The position numbers and the translations under genes were made by a program. 64,000 nucleotides of DNA from the NCBI RefSeq assembly GCF_004366735.1, contig NZ_SOQX01000002.1, forward strand, positions 1-64,000. The letters are read 5' to 3'. Below the pieces are notes generated by a model. That model saw only the letters and a list, made by a program, of their open reading frames with translations. It searched no databases and was not told the origin of the DNA. Shown here in pieces: positions 47,275 to 55,611 of the stretch (position 1 is its first letter; each line of letters starts with the position of its first letter). Origin of the DNA: Thiohalophilus thiocyanatoxydans (GTDB lineage: Bacteria > Pseudomonadota > Gammaproteobacteria > UBA6429 > Thiohalophilaceae).

Positions 47275-47537
47275 ATTTATAATTATAATCCTATAAAAAA
47301 CAATAACTTAATATTGCATTCATACGCATAGTCCCCCATTTGGCCCCCTTTTGTAGCCGTAGCAGTTCCTTCGGGTTACTGTGATCATAGTTTTCTATAA
47401 TTTCAAAAATATCTGGTTGCTGAGAACCAATCGTTATCCGCAAATCAAATCGCACTGATAGAAAGCCTCTAGCCTTGAGCTCTAGTGTTTAGAGGCCTGA
47501 GGCTATCTTCCTAAAATAGTGAATCAGGTGGAATCGG

Positions 47538-48287
47538 ATGCCATGTAGCAAATGCGGTGAAAAAAACACCATTCGAGCACATTTAATTCCTCAAGTGTTT
47601 TGTAAAGAAGTGCAGACTGGGAAAAGCCATGCTACAGCGGTTAAGACAGATGGATCTTTTCATCCTACTCAATCAGGCACATTCGATAAAAACATACTAT
47701 GTGCAACCTGCGATGGGGAGTTGGGTAGACTGGAAGAATATGCCGCTATTGTGTTTGCTAATATAAGAAAAGGCTCAATTAATAGAGGATTTGGCATAAA
47801 AGAATGTCACGGTATCGACAAAGATAAAATTTTAAGATTCTGTGCAGGAATTCTCTGGAAATACAGTATTACCTCTGAGGAATATGGAAAAATTGATCTT
47901 TACAGCTATCAAGATGAAATTAAGAAAATTGCATTCGGTGAAATAGAAATTCCCTCATGGTTTGATGTCGCTTTAGTGCGATTGCTGATCCATAAGCAAG
48001 ATGATGAGGTTTTTGCATACCGAGCACCTTTGAATTTAAAGAAACAAAATGTCAGGTTGTATAATTTCATGCTGGGCGGCATGGTTTGTTTGGTTAAAGC
48101 CAATAAGAAAAAAATGAATTTTGGTGATGAGCTATCAAAAATTTTGTTAAACCAGGAAGGCGAATTGAGATATTTGCTGGCGCCAGCTGAGGTTTCCGAA
48201 GAGTATAGGCTATCTAAACAACTAGCTAATGAATCATCTAGATTGTCTGCGTTCTTGGATAAACAGGATACAACCATAAACCGATAA
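47538..48287 (+). CDS. HNH-like treble-clef protein
   Basis: A 249-residue protein. The N-terminus has a zinc-knuckle pattern, C3-x2-C6 (MPCSKCGEKN), then AHLIP with His15 and C55-x2-C58 in NILCATCDGELGRLEEY. This spacing is that of HNH/treble-clef nucleases, whose catalytic His lies in an AHxxP segment. The remaining 180 residues are helical and match no family I know. The gene is AT-rich and lies 29 bp before the nuclease gene, so they are probably one operon. Catalytic activity is inference. Confidence 0.55.
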   Translation: MPCSKCGEKNTIRAHLIPQVFCKEVQTGKSHATAVKTDGSFHPTQSGTFDKNILCATCDGELGRLEEYAAIVFANIRKGSINRGFGIKECHGIDKDKILRFCAGILWKYSITSEEYGKIDLYSYQDEIKKIAFGEIEIPSWFDVALVRLLIHKQDDEVFAYRAPLNLKKQNVRLYNFMLGGMVCLVKANKKKMNFGDELSKILLNQEGELRYLLAPAEVSEEYRLSKQLANESSRLSAFLDKQDTTINR

Positions 48288-48316
48288 CGATCTGCTAGTT
48301 TTCGAGGGAGATGGGG

Positions 48317-49273
48317 ATGAGTTTTACATTTACAGATTACGCTGTAGAAGTTCTGGTGGATGCAGACAAGCCGCTAACCTATCAGGAAATATGGGAAATT
48401 GGTAAGAGTAAGGGTTTGGATCAACGGTTGAACACTACAGGTAAAACCCCATGGCAAACACTTGGTGCAAGATTGTTTGTGGAAGTAAGGGATAATCCTA
48501 GAACTGAATTTATTAAAATTGGAAGCAGACCCGCCAGATTTTTTCTTAAGTCAAGAGCTAGCCAGTTGCCAGATGACATAATAGAAAAAATCGAAGTATC
48601 AGAAAGAAAAGAAAAAGAGCCTAAATCTAAATATACCGAAAGAGATCTCCATCCGCTGGTTAGTTATTTTGCATATACGAACCCCACATTTAGTCGGGGG
48701 AAAAGCATACTTACCAAAACTATATTTCATGAGAAATCTAAGAAGCATGGATATAGTGAGTGGAGCCATCCGGATCTCGTGGGTTTTCATCTTCCCTTGG
48801 AAGACTGGAATCCCGATCTAATAGAGTTCAATCGTATATCAGATAACAATGCATTAAAGCTGTTCTCTTTTGAGCTAAAAAAATCGATAACTAAAGGTAA
48901 TTACAGAGAAGCTTTTTTTCAGGCTGTTTCCAATTCGTCGTGGGCAAATGAAGGGTATCTGATTGCTGCAGAAATAAAACAAGATGATGAATTGCTCTCA
49001 GAGCTTGAGCGGTTATCTATGTCATTCGGTATTGGTGTGATTCACCTTGATCTTAATGATATTGATTCATCGGGAATTCTCTATCATGCCAAATATAGGC
49101 CTCAGTTGGATTGGGAAACGATGAATAAATTGTCTGAGCAAAATGATGACTTCAGGCAATTTATCAAGGATGTCAAGATTGATTATGATTCGAAACGAAT
49201 ACATAAGTCTGAATACGACGATGTGATTGAGGACCCTGAGTCTTATATAAATAAAATCAAAGGGGATGTTTGA
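48317..49273 (+). CDS. HARE-HTH domain PD-(D/E)XK nuclease
   Basis: A 318-residue protein. Residues 1-80 match the HARE-HTH winged-helix pattern: FTFTDYAVEVLVDADKPLTY, then GKTPWQTLGARLFVEVR and a closing FFLK. HARE-HTH domains have been proposed to recognise modified DNA. The C-terminal part has a nuclease-like core: Asp153 in SHPDLVGFH, then Glu186 and Lys188 in FSFELKKS (D-E-x-K), followed by a Gln-containing helix REAFFQAVS. The ATG at 48317 has GGGAG 6 nt upstream and is preferred over 48311. Likely a defence nuclease. Confidence 0.65.
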   Translation: MSFTFTDYAVEVLVDADKPLTYQEIWEIGKSKGLDQRLNTTGKTPWQTLGARLFVEVRDNPRTEFIKIGSRPARFFLKSRASQLPDDIIEKIEVSERKEKEPKSKYTERDLHPLVSYFAYTNPTFSRGKSILTKTIFHEKSKKHGYSEWSHPDLVGFHLPLEDWNPDLIEFNRISDNNALKLFSFELKKSITKGNYREAFFQAVSNSSWANEGYLIAAEIKQDDELLSELERLSMSFGIGVIHLDLNDIDSSGILYHAKYRPQLDWETMNKLSEQNDDFRQFIKDVKIDYDSKRIHKSEYDDVIEDPESYINKIKGDV

Positions 49274-49484
49274 TTTGTAATGAAAATTGATGGCCTAGAT
49301 GTTTGATGGAGCTAGAGAAACAGGTGGGTTCCGGCTAATACTTATAAAGTTTCAACTTATGTGATTACACTGTTTTGGTTGCTATTCTGACAGTATCACG
49401 CACACCGATTATTTTGGTGATGCCAAGGCCATCAAGCGGGTGCTGGATAAGCAGACCCGCCGCCTGGAGAAAGAGGATCTGACC

Positions 49485-49628
49485 ATGAAGAAATCGAACA
49501 CCTCGAAGCAGAAGCCCGAAAACACCTCGACGCAATTAAGCGACTCCGAGCTGAACAAGCTGGAGAAACAGGCGCTAGTGAACCTGTATCGGGCGAGGGA
49601 TCGGCGCAAGAAGCTGAATGAGAAGTAG
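49485..49628 (+). CDS. Small protein with ELxKLEKxAL motif, copy 1
   Basis: A 47-residue basic protein with a disordered Ser/Thr/Lys-rich start and a helical C-terminus SELNKLEKQALVNLYRARDR. It is a paralogue of the protein encoded at 58019-58291: 16 of the last 26 residues are identical. AGAGG lies upstream of the ATG at 49485. The frame stays open back to 49365 and could encode HTDYFGDAKAIKRVL upstream, which looks like the remnant of another gene. Function is unknown. Confidence 0.55.
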   Translation: MKKSNTSKQKPENTSTQLSDSELNKLEKQALVNLYRARDRRKKLNEK

Positions 49629-49655
49629 GCGAGACCTAAGGGTTATACGCAGACT

Positions 49656-49838
49656 ATGAGCGAGAAACCAGCAATATACAAGAGCGCCAATGTCGTGCGG
49701 CTCAGTCAGAGCAGATGTCTCTCGACTTTCAGCCCGCCACCGCCGTACCTGCTGAACAAGCCCAGGCAAGAGACACCTTCGAGAACCATTATCGTGGAGT
49801 TCCCACAGGCGAAATCCGGGTCGGGGTCGACAGATTAA
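49656..49838 (+). CDS. Doubtful small ORF, possibly frameshifted
   Basis: A 60-residue frame beginning MSEKPAIYKSANVVRLS. An overlapping frame from 49715 to 49879 (54 residues, with DTFENHYRGVPTGEIRVGVD) looks at least as protein-like, and joining the two would need a frameshift. No good ribosome binding site precedes either. This may be a decayed gene. Confidence 0.25.
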   Translation: MSEKPAIYKSANVVRLSQSRCLSTFSPPPPYLLNKPRQETPSRTIIVEFPQAKSGSGSTD

Positions 49839-49882
49839 CCACCCATAACGAAACGACAACACCGCAATCAAGGATATAAGCG

Positions 49883-50161
49883 ATGCCCGATGAGAAGAAG
49901 CCGAACAAGGACTTACCGACTGAGAGCTTGCTGAAGCAGCGCGTATTTTCCTATCCAATGTCGATGCGGGACGAAAATACCGTCCCCATACCTCTGCTAC
50001 CGCCCGAGCCCTCAAGCGAATTTCTGACGAGGTTCGACAAGAACTGGGATCCGATCCTGGCCATGTTCGCGAAGTACGAGGAAAGTACGGGCCGTTCACT
50101 TCCACTCACATCGGAGCAAAGGTCGTCGATGGAATCGATGGTCAAAAAGAACTCCACATAA
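49883..50161 (+). CDS. Small island protein of unknown function
   Basis: A 92-residue acidic/basic protein: MPDEKKPNKDLPTESLLKQ, a Pro-rich middle (IPLLPPEPSS) and a helical tail ending MESMVKKNST. AAGGA lies 9 nt before the ATG. Coding appearance is fair, but I recognise no family. It sits in the decayed region between the nuclease module and the AlpA operon. Confidence 0.45.
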   Translation: MPDEKKPNKDLPTESLLKQRVFSYPMSMRDENTVPIPLLPPEPSSEFLTRFDKNWDPILAMFAKYEESTGRSLPLTSEQRSSMESMVKKNST

Positions 50162-50730
50162 CCTGATGGGGCAGGAGTAGCTGGACGCTGACCTGCTCGA
50201 CTCCCCCACGCAAACTGTTGTCGTCACCCAGGACGGCAAGCTGACTATCTTTTACCAGGTCTATTCCTACGACACCTCAAAAGCCTGTCGGAGAGCCTCG
50301 CCGCCAGGAAGGGTGATTCCTGTAAAATTTGTATATTATTTGCTCAGTTTTGCTAAGGCATAGGTGATAGCTGGGATGATAGCCATTGATAATTCAGGGA
50401 GTGTGCTGAGAGTAATTCCCAACACTGCCATTGCTGTTCAGGTCCGCGCGCGTACTGATCGCAAAACTTAATTTTCTCGCTCTCCAAACTTCTGAACACT
50501 ACATTTCGATAGTCATCCCAGAATTACACTACATGGATATAGATAGATCTATAGATGTAGCAGTGTGTTCTGTGTGCCTGGGTAACTGTGTTTTTGTGCA
50601 CTTATTCGCTATGTAGTATTTCCCTATGCGGTGAAATCGCTGGAAACCCAATCACTGCAAGGGTCTCAGAATGATGCTGTGCCCGGTATGTGTGCTGGGT
50701 CTCTGTGCCCGATTTGTGCCTAGATTGTGC
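50162..50730. other. Gene fragments and non-coding DNA in the island
   Basis: A frame at about 50188-50340 encodes TQTVVVTQDGKLTIFYQVYS, which looks like a piece of a real protein but has no start. The rest, including a 61-codon frame at 50431, shows no coding character. Imperfect 11-bp repeats of the type ATTGTGCCTAG run from 50712 to 50763 into the end of the minus-strand gene. Confidence 0.4.
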
Positions 50731-51273
50731 CTAGATTGTGCCCAATTTGTGACTGAGTTGTGCCAGTTCACCTTCCTGTACACAGGTGAGGTTTGTGATT
50801 TTGTTATAACCAATCCCTTTCCTATCAATGCAATGTTTAATTTCCCCAGTGAAAACAAGTTTTCCTAGTTTGCTACGGAGTGATTTGTGGACACGACACC
50901 ACCTGCCGGGTGGTTGGCCTACAGCTTCCATCCAGAATCGACGGAATTTTCCACGCTCTGGCGGATCGAACTGACCATGTATGCCTGCGGGGTAGGTGTT
51001 TCCCCGCCGGCTCTTGATGCTCACATTAAAAAATTTCACGGCCTGCAGCTGACCATCCAGGGTTTCGAATTCCAGAACAACACTGCCTGTTCTTGTCGTG
51101 CGATGGCCGATAAAGCGGAACAGGTGAGTAGTTTCGTTGGCACTGCTATTGGCTCCAGGAGGATGCTTTGGTGGACGCATTCCATCCGCTGAAGCATGGC
51201 TGGTTCCACCATACTCAGCCAACCATTCATCCGTGGTCTGATCTTCAGGCCTCTTTTTCGCAGCGGTCAGCAT
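50731..51273 (-). CDS. Island protein in the alpA operon, function unknown
   Basis: A 180-residue protein. The central segment FRFIGHRTTRTGSVVLEFET and the following QLQAVKFFNVSIK suggest a small beta-domain; the C-terminus is basic and contains a Cys-rich VHKSLRSKLGKL stretch. It starts within the TGATG overlap with the end of the upstream Cys-rich gene, so translation is coupled. Genes of this kind accompany AlpA regulators in P4-like islands. No function assigned. Confidence 0.6.
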   Translation of the reverse strand: MLTAAKKRPEDQTTDEWLAEYGGTSHASADGMRPPKHPPGANSSANETTHLFRFIGHRTTRTGSVVLEFETLDGQLQAVKFFNVSIKSRRGNTYPAGIHGQFDPPERGKFRRFWMEAVGQPPGRWCRVHKSLRSKLGKLVFTGEIKHCIDRKGIGYNKITNLTCVQEGELAQLSHKLGTI

Positions 51274-51491
51274 CAGTTACCTGCCTTATCCTCCGAATTC
51301 GAGCGGGTAAACGGCCTCACAGACCACAACGGGCAAATCTCGCTACTGCACACCCGGATCAATTCGACGACACTTTTCTGGGTCCTTGTGTCGTCTTTTT
51401 CGCCACCCATGCACATGTAGCAGTGCGCATCTACGGAAGCTCGCAGCGAGGTCGATTTCAGGCCTTTGGAAAGCGGATTCTGTGTCTTCAT
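51273..51491 (-). CDS. Small cysteine-rich island protein
   Basis: A 72-residue protein starting MKTQNPLSKGLKSTSLRAS. The pattern CYMCMGG, then CSSEICPLWSVRPF provides four to five cysteines that could bind zinc. Similar short CMGG/CPLW proteins are familiar from proteobacterial genomic islands, but their role is unknown. The ATG overlaps the stop of alpA (ATGA), and its own stop overlaps the next start. Confidence 0.65.
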   Translation of the reverse strand: MKTQNPLSKGLKSTSLRASVDAHCYMCMGGEKDDTRTQKSVVELIRVCSSEICPLWSVRPFTRSNSEDKAGN

Positions 51492-51685
51492 GCCACATCC
51501 CCTTTCCGGCTCTCTTCGACCCGGGCCTCGATCCACTCAGCGACGTCAGATTCAAGCCAGCCGACAGCCCTGCCGCCCAGTGAGATGGGTCTGGGGAACC
51601 GGCCCTCTGCAATGCGTAGATACAGAGTGCTGCGAGACAGGCCTGTGCGGGCGACTACGGTCGGAAGCCGAAGGATGGTCTTCAT
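51488..51685 (-). CDS. AlpA-family transcriptional regulator
   Basis: A 65-residue MerR-like winged helix-turn-helix protein. The sequence RLPTVVARTGLSRSTLYLRI followed by FPRPISLGGRAVGWLESDV is the family signature. AlpA proteins act as excisionase-like activators of P4-type integrases. It is the first gene of a three-gene overlapping operon and is not next to the integrase. Confidence 0.9.
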   Translation of the reverse strand: MKTILRLPTVVARTGLSRSTLYLRIAEGRFPRPISLGGRAVGWLESDVAEWIEARVEESRKGDVA

Positions 51686-51795
51686 CGTCTAATACCTCCT
51701 CATGGGTTATCAAGAAGTCCATGGGCGAGGAGATTAGGGGAGGGGGAGAACGAATCGTAGGAACAGTAAAGGAACAGTTAATTCTGGACGGAGGG

Positions 51796-52662
51796 CTAGT
51801 TGAGCCTTTCCAGATTCTTCAGGGCATCCCAGCCAATTTCCGGCGTAATCGGATCGATGAACGGCAGGACCGCGATCATTTCCGCAGGGGGGACACAATA
51901 GTTTTTGCTCCGACCGGGTAGGTAAGTGCTTGAACGGGAAGGAAAGAGATCGCCGAACAATACCCGGTGCACTTCGGCATTCTCGATAGTTTCAGCCAGC
52001 CAGGTTTCTGCAGAGTTGACCAGTTCCAACAGGCCGATTTTCCTTGTGTTGTCTCTGACAAACAGATTGTGGATTTCCAGGGCCAGGTGGGCGACCGGGC
52101 GGGCCGGGGTCATGACCCGTTGTCTGAAGCTGGTGATAACCTGTTCTTTGTCACCAGTGCTTGAGTCGAAAGCCGGATAGGTCCGGGTATTTTGCCGGGC
52201 AGCTGTAAGCATGAGATCCCGAAGGGGAAGCTGGGTATTCGGGTCTTCGCTAGAGCTTAATTTTTGACCAAGCACCCACCCAGCGCGCATTCGGGAGTGA
52301 AAACGGCGTAGCCCATCGTTCAGAATCTGTTCAATGCGCTTGTTAGGCAGGTCGAGAAGGGATGAAATTCCGGGTGTAGCCCGGAGTTCCTTTCGTTCTG
52401 GGCTCCTCGGTTTGGTGCCAGTTTTGAACATCCGTGCGCTTATCGCATCAACAAATGATGAACGTTTGTCCTGCTCCTCCGGATAACAGAGAACCGAGAG
52501 GAGAATAGCTGCACCGACAGGGGCAAACCCGTCAAAAACCGGGGCCAGTACAAGCTCCTGATATGCCATATCCCGATCAATGCTGGCCATCTTCCAGGCA
52601 TTGGACAGCCGCCGGTAAATCCCCAGACGGTCTTCTTGTTTTTCTGAGGGGGTAGTGGTCAC
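51796..52662 (-). CDS. Large island protein of unknown function
   Basis: A 288-residue soluble, mostly helical protein without a recognisable motif. The region GWVLGQKLSSSEDPNTQL and the C-terminal FIDPITPEIGWDALKNLERL look well-formed, and codon use is consistent across the frame. It lies 110 bp upstream of alpA on the same strand. Divergent from hsdM. Confidence 0.55.
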   Translation of the reverse strand: MTTTPSEKQEDRLGIYRRLSNAWKMASIDRDMAYQELVLAPVFDGFAPVGAAILLSVLCYPEEQDKRSSFVDAISARMFKTGTKPRSPERKELRATPGISSLLDLPNKRIEQILNDGLRRFHSRMRAGWVLGQKLSSSEDPNTQLPLRDLMLTAARQNTRTYPAFDSSTGDKEQVITSFRQRVMTPARPVAHLALEIHNLFVRDNTRKIGLLELVNSAETWLAETIENAEVHRVLFGDLFPSRSSTYLPGRSKNYCVPPAEMIAVLPFIDPITPEIGWDALKNLERLN

Positions 52663-52765
52663 GGGCTGGTATCGAGATTCAGGGTTTTCCCTGAGGCAAG
52701 CTCTGGTAAGCAGTAGAGATTAAAAGGTTGTCTATTTCTGTCTATCTGCATCCCATGTAGTATAT

Positions 52766-52794
52766 CCACCATGTTTTGAAGTCCACAATGGTGG
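52766..52794. promoter_or_regulatory. Inverted repeat in the hsdM upstream region
   Basis: CCACCAT (52766-52772) and ATGGTGG (52788-52794) form an inverted repeat with a 15-bp spacer in the AT-rich divergent region between the 288-residue gene and hsdM. It could be an operator for either gene. Low confidence. Confidence 0.3.
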
Positions 52795-52909
52795 AAATTC
52801 AAGCAGTTATAGATGATTTATGTGAATGGTAGTGCTCCTTTTGATACCAGTACCCGAATCGAATCTTAATTGGCAATAAAAACAATAACTTATAGAGTTC
52901 CTCGCCGAC

Positions 52910-54391
52910 ATGTTTGAGCAAACCTTCAAAAATATCGATGACGTGCTGTGGAAAGAGGCCGGCTGCGCGACGGAGCTGGACTATACCGAGCAGACTTCCT
53001 GGATGCTGTTTCTCAAGTACCTGGATGACCTGGAGCAGGAGCGGGCCATGGAGGCCGAGCTGCGAGGCAAGTCCTACGATTTCATCATTGACGAGGACTA
53101 CCGCTGGTCGAAGTGGGCGGCGCCGAAGAAGGCCGACGGCTCATTTGACCACGACAACGCCGAGACCGGCGAAGATCTCATCCTCTTCGTAAACACCAAG
53201 CTGTTTCCCTACCTGCAGGGCTTTCGCGAGCGCGCCTCCGGGCCGGATACCATCGAGTACAAGATCGGTGAGATCTTCGGCGAGATCCGTAACAAGTTCC
53301 AGAGTGGCTACAGCCTGCGTGAAGCGCTGGAGCTGATCGATAGCCTGAGCTTCCGCTCGCAGAAGGAAAAGCACGAGCTCTCACACCTGTACGAGGCCAA
53401 GATCCGCAACATGGGCAACGCCGGGCGTAACGGCGGCGAATACTACACCCCGCGCCCGCTGATCCGCGCGATGATAAAAGTCACCAAACCGAAGATCGGC
53501 GAGCGTATCTACGACGCGGCCGCCGGCTCGGCCGGCTTTATGTGCGAGGCTCACGACTACCTACGCTACGGGCCGGATGGTCCTGACGGTAACAAACCAC
53601 CCAAGCTGTCCACAAAAGACCTGGAGACACTGCAGACCCGCACCTTCTACGCCAAGGAGAAGAAAAGCCTGCCCTATGTCATCGGGATCATGAATATGAT
53701 CCTGCATGGCATCGAGACGCCCAACATCCAGCACACCAACAGCCTGACCGAGAACCTCAGCGACATCCAGGAAAAGGACCGCTTCGACGTGATCCTTGCC
53801 AATCCACCCTTCGGCGGCAAGGAGCGCAAGGAGATCCAGCAGAACTTCCCCATCAAGACCGGCGAGACGGCCTTTCTGTTCCTGCAACACTTCATCAAGT
53901 ATCTCAAGGCCGGCGGCCGGGCGGCCATCGTTATCAAGAACACCTTTCTATCCAACTCCGACAACGCCTCCCGCGCCCTGCGCAAAGAGCTGCTGGAGAA
54001 CTGCAACCTGCACACCATCCTCGACTGCCCCGGCGGGACGTTCCTTGGCGCTGGTGTAAAGACTGTAGTGCTGTTCTTCGAGAAAGGCGCGCCGACACAA
54101 AATATCTGGTACTACCACCTCGACCCTGGCCGCAGCCTGGGCAAAACCAATCCGCTCAACGACGACGACTTGAAGGAATTCGTCGAACTGCAGGCCAGCT
54201 TTGCCGACTCGGATGAATCCTGGACGGTAAATATTGAAGACATTGATCAGGAAACCTGGGATCTGTCGGTCAAGAACCCCAACAAGGCCGAGGAAGATCC
54301 CCTGCGCGATCCCGAGGTCATCATCAACGAGATCGAAACCCTAGACAGGGAGAGCGAGGAAATCCTGGAAGGGATACGGGGGATGTTATGA
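52910..54391 (+). CDS. hsdM: Type I restriction-modification methyltransferase HsdM
   Basis: A 493-residue N6-adenine methyltransferase. The N-terminal HsdM domain starts MFEQTFKNIDDVLWKEAGCA. The SAM-binding motif is YDAAAGSAGFM, and the catalytic motif IV is NPPFGG at residues 298-303. The stop overlaps the hsdS start by 4 bp (ATGA). GC content is high, unlike the AT-rich left part of the island. Confidence 0.95.
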   Translation: MFEQTFKNIDDVLWKEAGCATELDYTEQTSWMLFLKYLDDLEQERAMEAELRGKSYDFIIDEDYRWSKWAAPKKADGSFDHDNAETGEDLILFVNTKLFPYLQGFRERASGPDTIEYKIGEIFGEIRNKFQSGYSLREALELIDSLSFRSQKEKHELSHLYEAKIRNMGNAGRNGGEYYTPRPLIRAMIKVTKPKIGERIYDAAAGSAGFMCEAHDYLRYGPDGPDGNKPPKLSTKDLETLQTRTFYAKEKKSLPYVIGIMNMILHGIETPNIQHTNSLTENLSDIQEKDRFDVILANPPFGGKERKEIQQNFPIKTGETAFLFLQHFIKYLKAGGRAAIVIKNTFLSNSDNASRALRKELLENCNLHTILDCPGGTFLGAGVKTVVLFFEKGAPTQNIWYYHLDPGRSLGKTNPLNDDDLKEFVELQASFADSDESWTVNIEDIDQETWDLSVKNPNKAEEDPLRDPEVIINEIETLDRESEEILEGIRGML

Positions 54392-55611
54392 CGTCAACTT
54401 GGAATACGAAACCTTTGAAAGAGGTCTCCGGCTTTCAAGGTGGATCACAGCCACCGAAATCGCAATTTGTATCTGTACCTCAGGAAGGATATGTGAGGCT
54501 TTTACAAATAAGAGATTTCAAGAGTGATGACAAAGCAGTTTATATTCCTGTCACGAAGAAAATTCGCACCTGTTCCGAAGATGATATTTTGATTGGAAGG
54601 TACGGCGCCTCCGTAGGCCAAATTCATAGAGGCAAGTCGGGTGCATATAATGTTGCACTTATTAAAACGATACCTGACGATGAAGTGATTGACAGAAACT
54701 ATTTTTATTACTTTCTAAATTCCGCTCTTTTCCAACGGCCATTAATGAATATCGCCGCAAGATCAGCGCAAGCTGGATTCAGCAAAGAAGACATAGCTAA
54801 CTTTCCGGTGCCTGTACCGCCGCTTCTCGAACAAAAACGCATCGTCGCCATTCTCGATGAGGCCTTCGCGGGGACTGAAGCGGCCATAGCCAATACCGAA
54901 AAGAACCTCGCCAATGCCCGTGAATTGTTTGACAGTTACCTGAATGCGATCTTCAGTCAAGATGCCAGAAAATGGCACAAAGATACCTTAGATAACGTTG
55001 TTGATGAAACATGCTCACTTTCTTATGGAATCGTTCAGCCAGGGAAAGAATTTCCAAATGGACTGCCCGTAGTTCGCCCAACCGATTTAACAAAAAAAGT
55101 CATTACGCTAGATAATTTAAAACATATCAATCCAGATCTAGCTAAGTCATATAAAAGGACTACGTTGATAGGAAATGATCTGCTTCTCTGTGTGCGAGGG
55201 AGCACGGGCGTTGTTTCTATTGCGGCTAGTGAGTTAGCGGGAGCGAATGTAACTAGAGGCATTGTTCCAATTCGATTTAATTCTTCTGTTCTCACTCAAG
55301 AATTCGGATATTACTTACTGAAGTCACCCAGTGTACAAGAACAGATTAAGGAGAAAACATATGGAGCTGCGTTAATGCAAATTAACATTCGCGACATGAA
55401 GAAATTAAAACTATCCATTCCGCCATTAAATAAACAAACAGACTTGTCGAGCATGCTGGATGACCTCAGTTTTGAGACGCGACGGCTTGAATCTATCTAC
55501 CAACAGAAACTAACTGCTCTCGCCGAACTCAAACAGTCCCTGCTGCAAAAGGCCTTCACCGGCGAGCTGACAGCCGAGATGCACAAAGAGGCTGAAGAGG
55601 CGGTGGCATGA
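54388..55611 (+). CDS. hsdS: Type I restriction-modification specificity subunit HsdS
   Basis: A 407-residue protein with two target-recognition domains, each followed by a conserved helical region. The first ends PLLEQKRIVAILDEAFAG, the second PPLNKQTDLSSMLDDLS. Both recognition domains are AT-rich while the helical regions are GC-richer, the usual sign of domain exchange. HsdS sets the DNA sequence for the complex. It overlaps hsdM and hsdR by 4 bp at each end. Confidence 0.93.
   Translation: MTSTWNTKPLKEVSGFQGGSQPPKSQFVSVPQEGYVRLLQIRDFKSDDKAVYIPVTKKIRTCSEDDILIGRYGASVGQIHRGKSGAYNVALIKTIPDDEVIDRNYFYYFLNSALFQRPLMNIAARSAQAGFSKEDIANFPVPVPPLLEQKRIVAILDEAFAGTEAAIANTEKNLANARELFDSYLNAIFSQDARKWHKDTLDNVVDETCSLSYGIVQPGKEFPNGLPVVRPTDLTKKVITLDNLKHINPDLAKSYKRTTLIGNDLLLCVRGSTGVVSIAASELAGANVTRGIVPIRFNSSVLTQEFGYYLLKSPSVQEQIKEKTYGAALMQINIRDMKKLKLSIPPLNKQTDLSSMLDDLSFETRRLESIYQQKLTALAELKQSLLQKAFTGELTAEMHKEAEEAVA

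Noticed and set aside
47275-47537. A short gene at the left end of the island
   Set aside because: All frames are short and AT-rich with no ribosome binding site; it probably holds the promoter for the nuclease module.
50431-50616. A 61-codon frame in the island
   Set aside because: No ribosome binding site, no homology I recognise, and it covers AT-rich non-coding sequence.
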